This document shows positions 25,712-35,678 of a stretch of DNA of 64,000 nucleotides, in pieces. Source of the DNA: an uncultured Sutterella sp. Its GTDB lineage: Bacteria; Pseudomonadota; Gammaproteobacteria; Burkholderiales; Burkholderiaceae_F. The stretch is from assembly GCA_905213905.1 (NCBI GenBank), contig CAJMKD010000009.1:1-64000 (forward strand). The letters run 5' to 3'. A program made the translations under genes and the position numbers. The number at the start of each line of letters is the position of its first letter. Positions within the stretch are counted from its first letter, which is position 1. Under the pieces are notes generated by a model, which worked only from the letters and a program-made list of their open reading frames with translations, did no database searches and had not been told where the DNA came from.

Positions 25712-26413
25712 ATGGCGGACGAAATGAAGAAGGTCGCAGAGGCGGAGGCGATGACTGGCGAAACGCCGGAAACGAGGGAAACGGAGTGCACCAAAGATGA
25801 GGCGCCCCTCATTCGCATCGTTGATGACGACGGCGACCTGCGCGACGCGCTTCTTTACATGCTTTCTCAGGAAGGCTGGGAAGCCGCTGCATTTCCAGAC
25901 GCGGAAAGCTTTCTGCGCTCCGCTGCGCCTTCGGCGCCTGGGGTTCTTATTCTCGACGTGCGCATGCCCGGCATGAGCGGGATTGAGCTCCACCGAGAGC
26001 TCCGGCGCCGCGGCTTTGAGCAGCCTGTGATCTTTCTTACCGCGCACGGCGACATCGACATGGCGGTCGAAGAGCTGCGCCACGGCGCCTTTCACTTTCT
26101 GCAGAAGCCGCTCGATCCGGAGAAGCTTTTGTCAGCCGTTGCGCAGGCTGTGGAAGCCGACCGCAGAAAGCGGCTCGGCATGCCGCCCGTCGAGGAAATT
26201 CGCGCCCGCATTGCGTCGCTTCGGTCGCGCGAGCGCGAGGTGATGGCGCTCCTCGCGCAGGGTTTTCTCAATGCCGACATTGCAGCCCGGCTGGGGCTGA
26301 GCGTTCGCACTGTTGAAGCGCACCGGGCTGCGGCTTATGTGAAATTGCGTGTTAAGAATGCAGCGGAGGCGGCGCAGCTTTGGGCTGCTGCTGCGGAGGT
26401 GCCGGAGGAATAG
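25712..26413 (+). CDS. FixJ/TtrR-family response regulator 1
   Basis: Cytoplasmic DNA-binding partner of kinase 1. Receiver domain (about 25-145) with acidic pocket VDDDGD, phospho-acceptor Asp82 in LILDVRMPGMSG, and the Lys of FLQKPLDP. LuxR-type HTH at the C-terminus (LTH-like REVMALLAQGFLNADIAARLGLSVRTVEAHRAA region). ATG at 25712 has AAGGA about 10 nt upstream; a TTG at 25703 would overlap the kinase stop. The long acidic N-terminal extension is unusual. The HTH is of the FixJ branch, consistent with the TACGTAG boxes. Confidence 0.9.
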   Translation: MADEMKKVAEAEAMTGETPETRETECTKDEAPLIRIVDDDGDLRDALLYMLSQEGWEAAAFPDAESFLRSAAPSAPGVLILDVRMPGMSGIELHRELRRRGFEQPVIFLTAHGDIDMAVEELRHGAFHFLQKPLDPEKLLSAVAQAVEADRRKRLGMPPVEEIRARIASLRSREREVMALLAQGFLNADIAARLGLSVRTVEAHRAAAYVKLRVKNAAEAAQLWAAAAEVPEE

Positions 26414-26464
26414 GGCTGATTTTGGAACAAAGGAAGCCGATTCAAATTGGAAATTCTCCGATTT

Positions 26465-28227
26465 TTATTTTTCTATATGGCTTTTTGAGTTTATGGTATT
26501 ACTTAGAAAAGGCAAGTCATTTTTAATAAACGAAATGCCTTTTATCTTTAAGCTTATGAAATTTTGATAATCGTCAGTCTCAGGGTTCTGAGAGCTATTC
26601 TGATTGTTTAAGTTTGTTTTCTGATTTGTAGTTATATTTTTTGAATTTTGTCCTGAGCTATTTTTCTGTATTAAAGTTGTACAATTTTTAATGAGAATTT
26701 GTTTCATTTCATTGGCACTCAAGATTTCATAAATAAAAAGCCAGTATTGATAGAAATTATTTTTTGCTAATTTTGTGGCATGATCTTTTAACTTAGTTGT
26801 TGAATCATGATCGTTGCGGCAATTTGCTAGTAACATTGCCATAATCAGAAAAATACAATCTCCTGATCTTATTGCGTCTTTGGTGTAATTATGGTTATAT
26901 TTGGCTTGAAAATCAGCTTCAATTCCGCATTTTAAATGCCAATAAATAGCGTAAACGCAAGCTTCATAATTATTTTTATTTTTTCCAACTATATATAGAT
27001 CATTGGCAATATTTCTTATTTCATCTTTTGGGGTATTGAATTCATCGAAAATATATCTATCAAGCCAATGAACCAAGTAAGGATATAAACATACTAATTG
27101 ATGGACTGTAGCTAAATAATAAGAAAGGGATTTTTCTCCTAGTCGATGATCAGCAATTACTTTTATTGCATAAGAATAAATTGCTGAATTTTTATTTTCA
27201 TTGGCTAGTCTTATGGATAGGTCTAGGTAAGCCTTTAATCTTTGAAATGGGAAAAATGGTTTATTATTTGTCTTTGAGTCTTTTTTAGTGTTGTCGCGAA
27301 GATCGTTTATATAGAAATTCCTTAATTCAGATATCCAATCTACGCTTGAGGTCAAAGGAAGGTGAGATATTTTTGTTTTTCTTGGATTTAAAGTAAGTTC
27401 GTATTCTTTTAGAATATTACTAAGTTCGAGAATGAATTTTTCGGCTTCATCTTCTGATTCTACAAAGCAAGTGTAATCATCAATATGACGTATGTATTCA
27501 TATTTTTTAGTTGATAATAATTTTTGATCAACAGCGCATAAAATTATCTCTGATAAAAGGTTTGAAGTATGCGGACCTATTAAAAGACCATTCGTTTCTC
27601 CATTTTTTATGCTTCGAGAGTACTGATCTATTTGATTGAAGAACTTATTGTCGTATCTGTGTTTTTTTGCTGTCGATTTTCCAGCATAGGCCCAGCTTAA
27701 AGCATGAGAATAAATGCTTGGAAAACATGAGGATATATCGGCATCAACTTGATATTTCTTCAATATTGGCAAATGGCACAGTTGGAATTCTAGTTCTTGA
27801 TCTTTATCGTGGTAATTCCTATTTAATTCAAAAAGATGTTTTTTGTTTTTAATCTTTTGTAAATGAATTTGGCTTCGCTTGTATTTTTGGTTTTTGGTTT
27901 TTCTATAAAAGTAAGATACTAAGCGAGTCCAGTTGTCTCTTAAAAAAGCACAAAGTCTTAAATATGCAAAAGGATTTGGGACCCCAATCAATCGAGGTAC
28001 ATTTGTGTTTCTAATGCTGTTATATCGAATATAATCGGAATTATTTAACCTTAGTTTCTCTTTTGGTTTAAGTTTTTTTTTATTTTGTGGTTTTTATTAT
28101 TGAGGTAAAAGCTTTCGCTTGTAAATATAGGTGGCAATTTATCACAAAATAGACCATACCCAAGTAAGCCTTCGTAAAGCTCATCCTTTGAAATTTCTTT
28201 CATGTAGTCTATGTATTGTTTAGCCAT
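26465..28227 (-). pseudogene. Defence-type (UG/Abi-like) reverse transcriptase with -1 frameshift
   Basis: RNA-directed DNA polymerase of the non-mobile, antiphage kind. The first frame starts at ATG 28227 (MAKQYIDYMKEISKDELYEG..LPPIFTSESF) and stops shortly after an A9 run. The -1 frame then continues (LRLNNSDYIRYNSIRNTNVPRLIGVPNPFAYL) through motif A DADISSCFPSIYSH, motif B GLLIGPHTSNLLSE, catalytic motif C YIRHIDDY and motif D LTLNPRKTKI. The last 300 residues are helical, like the HEAT-like tails of UG/Abi RTs, ending in an Asn/Gln/Ser-rich stretch. No maturase, endonuclease or group II intron structure was seen. About 587 residues if joined. May be programmed frameshifting, a sequencing slip or a true pseudogene. 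The exact DRT class is not assigned. Confidence 0.8.
28072..28083 (-). promoter_or_regulatory. A9 slippery run at the RT frame junction
   Basis: Minus strand reads ATA AAA AAA AAC TTA. It contains the heptamer A AAA AAC, a standard -1 slip site; a -1 slip gives AAA CTT AAA, exactly the frame holding the RT domain. Confidence 0.6.
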
Positions 28228-28281
28228 AATTAAGTTTTTATAAAAGAGTTAATTTTGTAATAAAGAATAACAAAATCAAAA

Positions 28282-28686
28282 TCACCGATTCGCATTGGCA
28301 ACCCAAGTTCGACAGGTTGAAGCTTTAACGCCAGTAGCTTCTTCAATCTGTCGCCACGTAAGGCCGTTGCTCCGAAGCGCAATGACGCGCAGCTTAATTT
28401 CTTCCGAATAGCGGTATTGATTGTTCGAGAGCTTCACGCTGAATCGGCCAGCTTTGAATGCACGCAGCCAGTCGCGAACGGTGTAGGGCGCGAGAGCGAG
28501 CAAATCGGCGACGGCTTTGTAGCCGAAGCCCGACTCGAAAAGCCGGAGCGCCTGACGGCGCTTGTAGTCGGATGCGCAGTCTGGGGGACGAATCCGGCGC
28601 GCTTTGGCGGGCGATGCGCTTGAAGGCTTCGTGCCTGCGGTCGCATCAGCGCTGTCAGAAGACCCAAGCGAGTAGAACTCGGTCAT
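28282..28686 (-). CDS. Double helix-turn-helix protein 1
   Basis: 134 residues, GC-rich unlike the RT next to it. Low-complexity Ser/Ala N-terminus, then two consecutive HTH units: LFESGFGYKAVADLLALAPYTVRDW and LRSNGLTWRQIEEATGVKASTCRTW. This resembles the paired HTH of transposase OrfA/Tc1-type DNA-binding domains, but no catalytic transposase follows. A paralogue with the same two-HTH layout is at 56267-57049. Function unknown: orphan DNA-binding factor or domesticated transposase part. Located just upstream of the RT on the same strand (stop to RT start 54 nt). Confidence 0.7.
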   Translation of the reverse strand: MTEFYSLGSSDSADATAGTKPSSASPAKARRIRPPDCASDYKRRQALRLFESGFGYKAVADLLALAPYTVRDWLRAFKAGRFSVKLSNNQYRYSEEIKLRVIALRSNGLTWRQIEEATGVKASTCRTWVANANR

Positions 28687-28714
28687 AAAGGCCTCCGTAA
28701 AGAATCGCAGAGAT

Positions 28715-28756
28715 AAAAAGCCCGTTCCCCGTCATCGAAACGGAGAACGGGCTTCA
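28715..28756 (-). terminator. Terminator of the autotransporter gene
   Basis: AAGCCCGTTC / GAACGGGCTT hairpin; the minus strand then runs TTTTTATC. A second hairpin (TTTCTGCCGCCCGC / GCGGGCGGCAGAAA, 28768-28800) precedes it, so the gene ends in a tandem terminator. Confidence 0.85.
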
Positions 28757-28829
28757 TTGAGTGCTTCTTTCTGCCGCCCGCATGAAGCGGGCGGCAGAAA
28801 AGCGGCTACCTAGCTGAACTCAGGCGAGA

Positions 28830-31800
28830 TCAGAAGGTGTAGCGGGCATTGAGGTTGAACGAGTTGTTCAAGCGTTCATCCGAACCCGCGGAGAGGCCGT
28901 AGTTGACGCCGAGCGTCCAGGCATCAACCTGGGCATTGACGCCGAGCGTCATCTGCACCGGGTTGCTGTCAACAACGCGGGTCGTGTCTTCGAAGCCGCC
29001 TGCGAAAGTCGCCACGGCATCCTTGTCGCCGAAGGCCGGAACCACCGAGATGTCGAGCATCGGAGCAACCTTCCAGCCCGTCATGTCGAACGTGCCGGAG
29101 AAGGTGACGCCCATCGGCATCTGGAAGAGGTTCATAGCATCGTAGTCAGCGCCGTACTTGGATTCGTCCATGTCGAGGCGCGACCAACGGATGCCGGCGT
29201 GCGGAACGATGTTGAGCGAACCAACGTTGGCGAGGTACTCAGCACCGAGGCCGAACGTGAAGATGTCGGCATCGAGCGATTCGCTGAAGCTGCCCAGGAA
29301 CGTCGACCTTGCCGTTGAAGTTGCCGATGCGGTGAGCACCGTAGATGCTGAAGCCGTAGTAGTCGCTGTCGCTGTCGGACTTCGTGTATAAGTCGCCCAC
29401 AGAGTTCGCATCAGCGGTACCGACGTTCACAGCTGCACCGATAATGGCGCCGCACGGAGCAACCCAGTCAAAGCCGAGGACAGCGCCGTAAACATCAGCT
29501 TCGTAGCCGTAGTTGCCGCCGTCGCTGCTAAAGAGGCTCTTGGCTTCATTGGCAGAACCGAAGACGTCAAGCCACGGAGTCAGGCCAGACGGATTGCGGG
29601 CCGCGTTGAGATTTGCGATCGACATGCGGCGATCAAGCGTCTTGGCGACTTCGTAGTTGTAATCGAAGCCGGCAGTGAAAGCACCGGAAGCAACGGCACC
29701 CAGCATGACTTCATCGGCGGATTCGAGGATGTAATCACCGATTTCGACAATATTCACATCCTGGTCATCTGCTTCATTTTCAAAGCCAAGCTTCTGAGCT
29801 ACTTCATCCTTGGTCAGCGAGAGGAGGCCAAACTGATCCGTGTCCCAAGTCTTCAGAGCCTGAGCAGCGGCGTAGCCGGCAGCGCTGTCGGACTCCATAA
29901 GTTTCGTGTAGGCGCCATCCTTACTGGCAGAAACAGTAATAATGCCGTCCTCTTTTGAATACGTGTGGTCGTATTCGGTACCAAAGAGATCGCCCTCGTT
30001 TTCGAGCACAACTGTCGCTTCGGTTCCGAGCTTGCCAGCATTCAATGTATACGTCACAAAACCATCACGGTCAGCGTGAGAGGTTGTGATGCGTTTGTCC
30101 TTATTGATGAGGTGGATGGAAGCGGTGCCAGGAGCTCTCTCTCTCGAGTTAAAGCCAACCTGATCGTCCTTCACCTTGACAACAACATCCTTTTCAACAT
30201 CAAAGCCAGAGTTGGCGATCGACGTCATGTCAAGGACGATGGCATTGGCTTCATTAGATGTTTCACTGGTAGCGCCAAAGGTGATGCCTTGATGGAAGTT
30301 CGTCTTCTGACCGATGTAGAGGGCGCTGGTATCTTCCATGCCTGCATAAGCGTGGTTGCCGGCAATGTAGGTGCCGCCCTGGCGAACCTGAGCGACGCCA
30401 TAAACGTCGAGGTAGCCGTCCTTATTGGTCTTGCCGATGTACTTCACCGTGCCGCCGTTGGCATCGAGTGCACCCGTTGACGTAGCGTCGACGGAAGCAA
30501 CCGTGAGCGTCGCGCCTTTTTGGGCACTCAAGTCGTACTGGCCGAGCACAACTTCACCGAACGTAAAGTCGCCGTTGCGAACTGCAGAGTCCGTGCCGAG
30601 TTCGACTTTGTTCGTGATCGTGCCGTGGTCAGTGTCCTCTTGGCCGAAGTCAACATTCTGGAGCTTGATCGTAGCATCGCCGCTATTGAGGAACACTTCG
30701 CCATTCTCAGTGCCGCGGAAGATGATTTTTGCTCCCGCGTTGGTACCGCCAACTGTGATGTTCTTGAGCGTGACACTATCTTTTGCTGCAAACTGGAAGG
30801 CGCCCAGCGTGTAATCGTTCGCATAAGCGGGCAGCTGGTCGAGAAAGAGAGCCGTCTCAGAAGTAGCAGGATTCTTCGTGGTAACGATAGCCTGTCCCAA
30901 ATGCTTCATATCCCGAAGGGTTTCCCAAGTGATCGTCTCGTCTTCGCCTGCAACGTATGTTGCAGTGTCGAAGTAATAATCGATGCCCGACCCGTTGAGC
31001 TTCTCGAGAGCAGCCGTCAGATCATCCCACTTGGTCTTGTCAAAGGTGGCATCGGTCAGGATCAAGGAGCCGTTCTTAAAGTTGTATCCCGTTACTTCCT
31101 TGACATTTTCGCCAGTGCCCGAATAAATCTGATCGCTGCTCGTTTCGAGGACGCCGCCGTTCGTTTCATCGAATGTAAGCGTTGAATTCTCGGTTGCGAA
31201 CGAAATCTTGTCGACTGCAAGAGCGCCGCCGTTAATCGTGACGCTACCTTTCGTCGCAGCTTCTTCACCAACCTTGGCCTTGCCGATCACAAGGTTCGTT
31301 GCATCGGTGTCAACGCCAATCGAAGCAGAACCGCTCAGAACCTGCAGATCGCCGTTGATGGCGACGTAACCTGTGGTGCTTTGAGCCTTCTGGGTAGCCG
31401 TGAACGTGCCGCCATTGACGACAACGTTGCCGGCAACGTTCATCGCACCGGCTGTGTCTACACCAAACGCGCCAGCAGTAAGCGTGACGCTTTCGACGTT
31501 TGCCGTCTGGTCAGCAGCGATCGTGAAATCGACATCACCAGTCACCTCTTTAGTACCGGTCTTCTTTTCCGGATCCGTGCTCTTGTAAGTCGTCTTTCCG
31601 ACAGAAATATTGCCTGCCGTGAACTCACCCTTGTTGACATTCACCGCAAGTGCACCGTTCATGTTCAGATCACCGACTTGCAACGAAGCAGAAGTGGTTT
31701 CGGTGCCGATCGTCAGCGTCGTTTCGCCAGAATCCTTGGGCGCCCACTGGCTGCCGTTTGCAATCATCTGACTGGCAATATCGTATTCACCAATGCCGCC

Positions 31801-32952
31801 ATCGATAACCATCGAACCATTTTCAACGGTCAGGTTGCCAACGAAGCCTGACATGTCGCCGTGAACAATCAGGTCGCCGGCGCCAGTCTTGGTGATGGTC
31901 GGGGCTTTATCAGTGCCTTCTGCAACAGCCTCGTAGAGCGACGCATTGCTGTCCGTATCAGCACCCGCTGTACCAATAGTCAGGGTAGCATTCTCGGCAA
32001 CGTTGAACACAGCCTTAGAATTCCCCTGCATGTAAAGGAAGCCGCCGGTGTGCTTCAGGTACTTCGTAGAAGCCGGGTCTGTCGTGCCGGTCGTGTTGCC
32101 CGTATAAGCAAAATTTTTGCCTTTGGTGATTTCGAACGTTGCGTTGCCGTTGTCAAGACGAATCGCACCACCGTAGGCACCAGCCTTGTTGTTGTCAAAG
32201 TCGGTGTCAGTAAACGTATTGGCGTCAGACGTAATGACCAGCGCGCCGCCGCTGCCGTTGGCTTCGTTATTGCTGAAAACGGTATTGTTGAATTTAACGC
32301 TGCCGTAGGCATTCACTGCGCCGCCGTTGTAGCGGGCCCAGTTGTTCGAGAAAACAACTTTGTCACCAGTCAGCTTACCGCCGTTCTTAACAGCAACAGC
32401 GCCGCCGTGCGACTTGATGGCCTCCTCCCCCGTTTCCGTGTTGCCAGCCTTGTTGCCGTCAAACACGACGCTGTTGAGGTTGACAGTCTGATCCTTGTTA
32501 ACAACGACAACAGAAGAATCTTCTTCGCCCTTCTGAGCAACCGTATTGTTGCGGAACTGGGTGTCGTTGATCGTAACGTTAACACCTGTCAGATTCAAGA
32601 CGGAGTTCTCGAAGCCAGAGATCGAGCCGCCCTGGATGGTGAGGACGTTCTGCTTTGTTGTCTCGTCCGGACCGAACATGGCTTCAACGCCAGTAACTGC
32701 GGCGTTCTTGCCGTAATTCTTCGTCGTAGTGACCGTAACAGTGGGGGTCTGGCCTTTGGTAACCGTAAAGAAGGAACCAGTCGCGGAATCCTTACTTGTG
32801 GCATCAGGTGCCTTTACAACGGACCAGTCCTTGGTGAGCGTCTGATCTTTGGCTGCTGTTTCTTCCGCAGCAAACGCAGCGCCGCTGACAGCGGAAGCAA
32901 TCGCGGCCGCGAGAAGGGTCTTCGTCGCGATCGCCTTGAAATTGTTCTTCAT
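28830..32952 (-). pseudogene. Large autotransporter adhesin, frameshifted in the beta-barrel
   Basis: Type Va secretion protein. Start 32952 (MKNNFKAIATKTLLAAAI, SD GGAG) with a Sec signal ending at AFA. Passenger about 1,050 residues, rich in Gly/Asn/Thr, with beta-helix repeats such as FSNNEANGSGGALVI and FDNNKAGAYGGAIRL. The barrel begins near LTPWLDVFGSANEAKS. At about 29296-29312 (after RIGNFNGKVD) the frame shifts; the correct continuation FLGSFSESLDADIFTFGLGAEY is in another frame and ends with the outer-membrane C-terminal NARYTF at 28830. As read, the protein would lose the last barrel strands and not insert. Joined length about 1,370. Could be real inactivation, phase-off state or assembly error. 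Confidence 0.85.
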
Positions 32953-33064
32953 GAATGAACTCCAAGAAATATTTCCTGTACGCCTGCGCAAGGCAGGCGA
33001 AGCGTTTCCGCACGACGCTTTTTGCGCGCGGAATCACGCGGTTCATCCTATGGAAGTTTTGGTA

Positions 33065-33074
33065 GGGGGGGGGG
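33065..33074. repeat. Homopolymer G10 (C10 on the autotransporter strand)
   Basis: Ten-base tract 113-122 nt upstream of the autotransporter start, flanked by AT-rich sequence that could hold -35/-10 elements (TTGTTA 18 nt before TAATTA on the minus strand just upstream). Such tracts vary by slipped-strand replication and can switch expression. Confidence 0.7.
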
Positions 33075-33536
33075 AGGTAATTACCATTAAAATGAAATGT
33101 TTAACAAATATTTTTGATGAAATTTTATAGGAAAATCATATATCTGAAAAGTTACCCTTTCTTGCGACGACCCCCGTCAAGGTATGTGCGATACATACGT
33201 TGGACGATCGCAACGGCATAGGGGTTCCACCCACGAAAGCGCATCCTTTTTTGCACCGGCCTTGCACTTTAAAAACGCAAAGCTTTTGCGCTTTGCTGCA
33301 TGTTTTGCCGACGCCCTTTGCGATCAAAAACGTCCAAAAAACGATAGCGTCCTCCGGCCTCAGAAAGCCGGCGATTTTCCCTGCAATCCCGAGCATTTTC
33401 GCTGATTTCCGTTTCCTTCTTCGCCTTTTGGTTCCAGATTTTCCGCCTGCGTCCGATTCGCTTCTCCAGGACGCCTCGTGATGAAGCCGCACCTAAAAAC
33501 AGAAGAAAAAGCGCCGAAAAGCTGAGAAACGGCAAC

Positions 33537-33548
33537 GTACCTACGTAG
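33537..33548 (-). promoter_or_regulatory. FixJ-like box before module A
   Basis: Plus strand GTACCTACGTAG; reverse complement has the 10-nt core TACGTAGGTA, identical to the core upstream of kinase 1. About 144 nt upstream of the tetraheme cytochrome start. A further partial site CTTACGTACC sits at 34069-34078 before the flavoprotein. Confidence 0.5.
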
Positions 33549-33691
33549 CGGCGCGGGCGAAGATCACGGTCATGGGATGAGGCGCGGACCGGTTGAGCGC
33601 CCTGAGAGAAATCAAGGCATTCCCAAGAAGAAAGACCGGTCCGGCGGCTCGGTCGAGAGCCCTGTGAGACCCCAACCGAAGGAGAACGAAC

Positions 33692-34039
33692 ATGACGAAC
33701 ATCATCCGAGCAGCGCTCACGGCGGCGCTTGCTTTCTCGATTGCAGGGTCGGCCTGTGCAGCCGACAAGTTCCTGGCCGACCGCCACATTGATCGCGGCC
33801 TCAAGTGCGAGAGCTGCCACACGGGCGCGAAGCCCGACGCAAACGTCGACATGAAGACCTGCCTGCAGTGCCACGGCGGCAGCTACGCCGCGCTCGCCAA
33901 GCAGACGGAAAGCGACGACATCAACCCGCACGACACGCACTTGGGCGAAGCGCAGTGCGTCACCTGCCACCAGGGCCACAAGCTGCCGCGCCTTTCCTGC
34001 GACAGCTGCCACGAATTCGAAGACATCCGCGTGCCGTAA
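33692..34039 (+). CDS. Periplasmic tetraheme cytochrome c (module A)
   Basis: Small c-type cytochrome that should carry electrons to the flavoprotein encoded next. 115 residues with Sec signal (ALAFSIAGSACA) and four CxxCH motifs: CESCH, CLQCH, CVTCH, CDSCH, with extra His residues for distal ligation. Same fold family as the N-terminal heme domain of flavocytochrome c3. SD AAGGAGAA. First gene of a two-gene operon. The paralogue in module B has the same heme spacing. Confidence 0.93.
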   Translation: MTNIIRAALTAALAFSIAGSACAADKFLADRHIDRGLKCESCHTGAKPDANVDMKTCLQCHGGSYAALAKQTESDDINPHDTHLGEAQCVTCHQGHKLPRLSCDSCHEFEDIRVP

Positions 34040-34094
34040 GCGCCTTTGGATTGTCTGACCAAGCTTTTCTTACGTACCAAAGAAGGAGAACATC

Positions 34095-35678
34095 ATGAAT
34101 CTTCAGCGACGCAACATTCTGCGCGGCTCGCTCGCAGCCGCGATGGCGCTTCCGATCGCCGGCGTCAAGGCCGTTGAACTGCCGAAGGACGCGAAGTGGG
34201 ACAAGGAAGCCGACGTTGTGATTCTCGGCTACGGCGGCGCTGGCGCCTGCGCAGCCATTGAAGCGCACGACGCGGGCGCGAAGGTCCTCATTCTTGAAAA
34301 GCTCTCCGAAGGCGGCGGCAACACCGCGGTCTCCTCGGGCGGCTTCATGGTGCCGAAGGACAAGGACGAAGCCTACAAGTACCTCGACGCGACGTACGCC
34401 TTTGCCGACAGCGAAAAGGACGAAGAGCTCCTCAAGACGTTCTGCAACGAAATCATGGGCGTCAAGGACTTCATCACGGGCCTCAAGCCCGACACCAAGC
34501 TCATGATCTACGGCCACGCGGGATTCAAGTCGCTGCCTGGCTCCGATACGATCGACAAGTACCGCATCCGCGGCAAGAAGCGCGGCGGCGACATGCTCTT
34601 TGATTCGTACAAGTACGCCGTTGAAGAAAAGCGCGGCATCGAAGTGATGTACGAAACCCCGGCGCTCGAAATCGTCCGCCGCGGCGAAGAAGCCGTGGGC
34701 GTCATCGCCTCCTCGAAGGGCAAGAAGATCTGGATCAAGGCGCGCCGCGCTGTGATTCTCGCCACGGGCGGCTACGAATTCGACCCGCAGAGCCTGCGCA
34801 CCTTTGCGCTCGGCCGCGACATCCAGGGCCTCGGCTCCCCCGGCAACACGGGCGACGGCCTGCGCATGTCCCAGTCGATGGGCGCCCGCCTCTGGCACAT
34901 GACCTCCTATTCGTGCCCGGTCGGGATGAAGGTTCCGGGCCTCAAGGCTGCCATTCAGCTCAACATCCTTGCGCCTTCCCACATCTGGGTCGACCAGGAC
35001 GGCAAGCGCTTCGTGAATGAAAAGGGCCTCGACAACCACACGTGCCTCTACGCGGTCAACCAGATGGATCCGATCCGCCACCGCTATCCGCGCATCCCGT
35101 GCTGGCTCATTTTCGACGAAAAGGCCCGCAAGGCCGGCCCGATCAGCGGCGGCGCGACCTCCGGCTACGCGCTTAACCGCGAAGGCTACAAGTGGTCTGC
35201 CGACAACTCGGCCGAAATCGAAAAGGGCGTCATCGTGAAGGCGGCGACGATCCGCGAACTCGCCGAAAAGATCAAGGTTCCGGCCGATCAGCTCGAAGCC
35301 ACGGTGAAGAAGTGGAATGCCGACATCAAGGCGGGCAAGGACACGGAATTCGGCCGCATCCTGAAGCGCGACCCGAAGGGCAAGACCGCCTTTGCCGGCC
35401 GTGAAGCGCCGATCGTCTCCGAGCCGCTCGCCGAAGAAGACCCGTTCTACGCGACGGCCCTCTATCCGACGATGCTCAATACCCAGGGCGGCCCGAAGAA
35501 GAACGTCCGCGGCCAGGTGATGGACCCGAACGATCGTCCGATTCCGCGCCTCTACGCCGCTGGCGAACTCGGCTCCATGTGGGGCTCGATCTACCAGGGG
35601 GCGACGAACAACGCCGAATGCATCGTCTTCGGCCGCATCGCCGGCCGCGAAGCGGCGAAGGAAAAGGCTTGGGCCTAA
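34095..35678 (+). CDS. Tat-exported FAD reductase (module A)
   Basis: Periplasmic flavoprotein of the fumarate reductase/KstD superfamily, 527 residues. Tat signal LQRRNILRGSLAAAMALPIAG, FAD motif VVILGYGGAGACAAIEA, second FAD contact ILATGGYEFD, C-terminal RLYAAGELGSMWGSIYQGATNNAECIVFGRIAG. The fumarate signatures HHTMGG and GSNRLGGNA are missing, so the acceptor is not fumarate by sequence; the IYQGATNNAE ending belongs to a large uncharacterised branch common in gut anaerobes. No heme or FMN domain, so it depends on the tetraheme partner 56 nt upstream. SD AAGGAG. Confidence 0.88.
   Translation: MNLQRRNILRGSLAAAMALPIAGVKAVELPKDAKWDKEADVVILGYGGAGACAAIEAHDAGAKVLILEKLSEGGGNTAVSSGGFMVPKDKDEAYKYLDATYAFADSEKDEELLKTFCNEIMGVKDFITGLKPDTKLMIYGHAGFKSLPGSDTIDKYRIRGKKRGGDMLFDSYKYAVEEKRGIEVMYETPALEIVRRGEEAVGVIASSKGKKIWIKARRAVILATGGYEFDPQSLRTFALGRDIQGLGSPGNTGDGLRMSQSMGARLWHMTSYSCPVGMKVPGLKAAIQLNILAPSHIWVDQDGKRFVNEKGLDNHTCLYAVNQMDPIRHRYPRIPCWLIFDEKARKAGPISGGATSGYALNREGYKWSADNSAEIEKGVIVKAATIRELAEKIKVPADQLEATVKKWNADIKAGKDTEFGRILKRDPKGKTAFAGREAPIVSEPLAEEDPFYATALYPTMLNTQGGPKKNVRGQVMDPNDRPIPRLYAAGELGSMWGSIYQGATNNAECIVFGRIAGREAAKEKAWA

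Larger units (their letters stand above)
26414..28281. mobile_element. AT-rich island carrying the reverse transcriptase
   Basis: Base composition falls sharply (roughly 30% GC by eye against about 60% or more on both sides), with AT-rich codon use such as AAT, AAA and TTA. The island starts after the response regulator stop and ends about 54 nt before the RT start, where GC-rich sequence of the HTH gene resumes. No integrase, direct repeats or tRNA were found at the borders. Acquisition by horizontal transfer is likely. Confidence 0.7.
32953..33691. other. Intergenic region with autotransporter and module A promoters
   Basis: 739 nt between divergent genes. Contains the G10/C10 tract (33065-33074), an AT-rich promoter-like block to about 33160, and the FixJ-like box at 33537. 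No gene convincing by start site or composition was found. Confidence 0.5.

Noticed and set aside
26465..28227. Group II intron or retron as host of the reverse transcriptase
   Set aside because: No maturase or HNH domain, no domain V-like RNA, no msr/msd-like repeat found around it.
29965..32958. Plus-strand frames opposite the autotransporter passenger
   Set aside because: No SD, no motifs; the minus strand has signal peptide, beta-helix repeats and barrel.
33136..33492. 118-residue minus-strand frame in the autotransporter/module A gap
   Set aside because: Lys/Arg-rich, no domain, no SD; reads like non-coding sequence.
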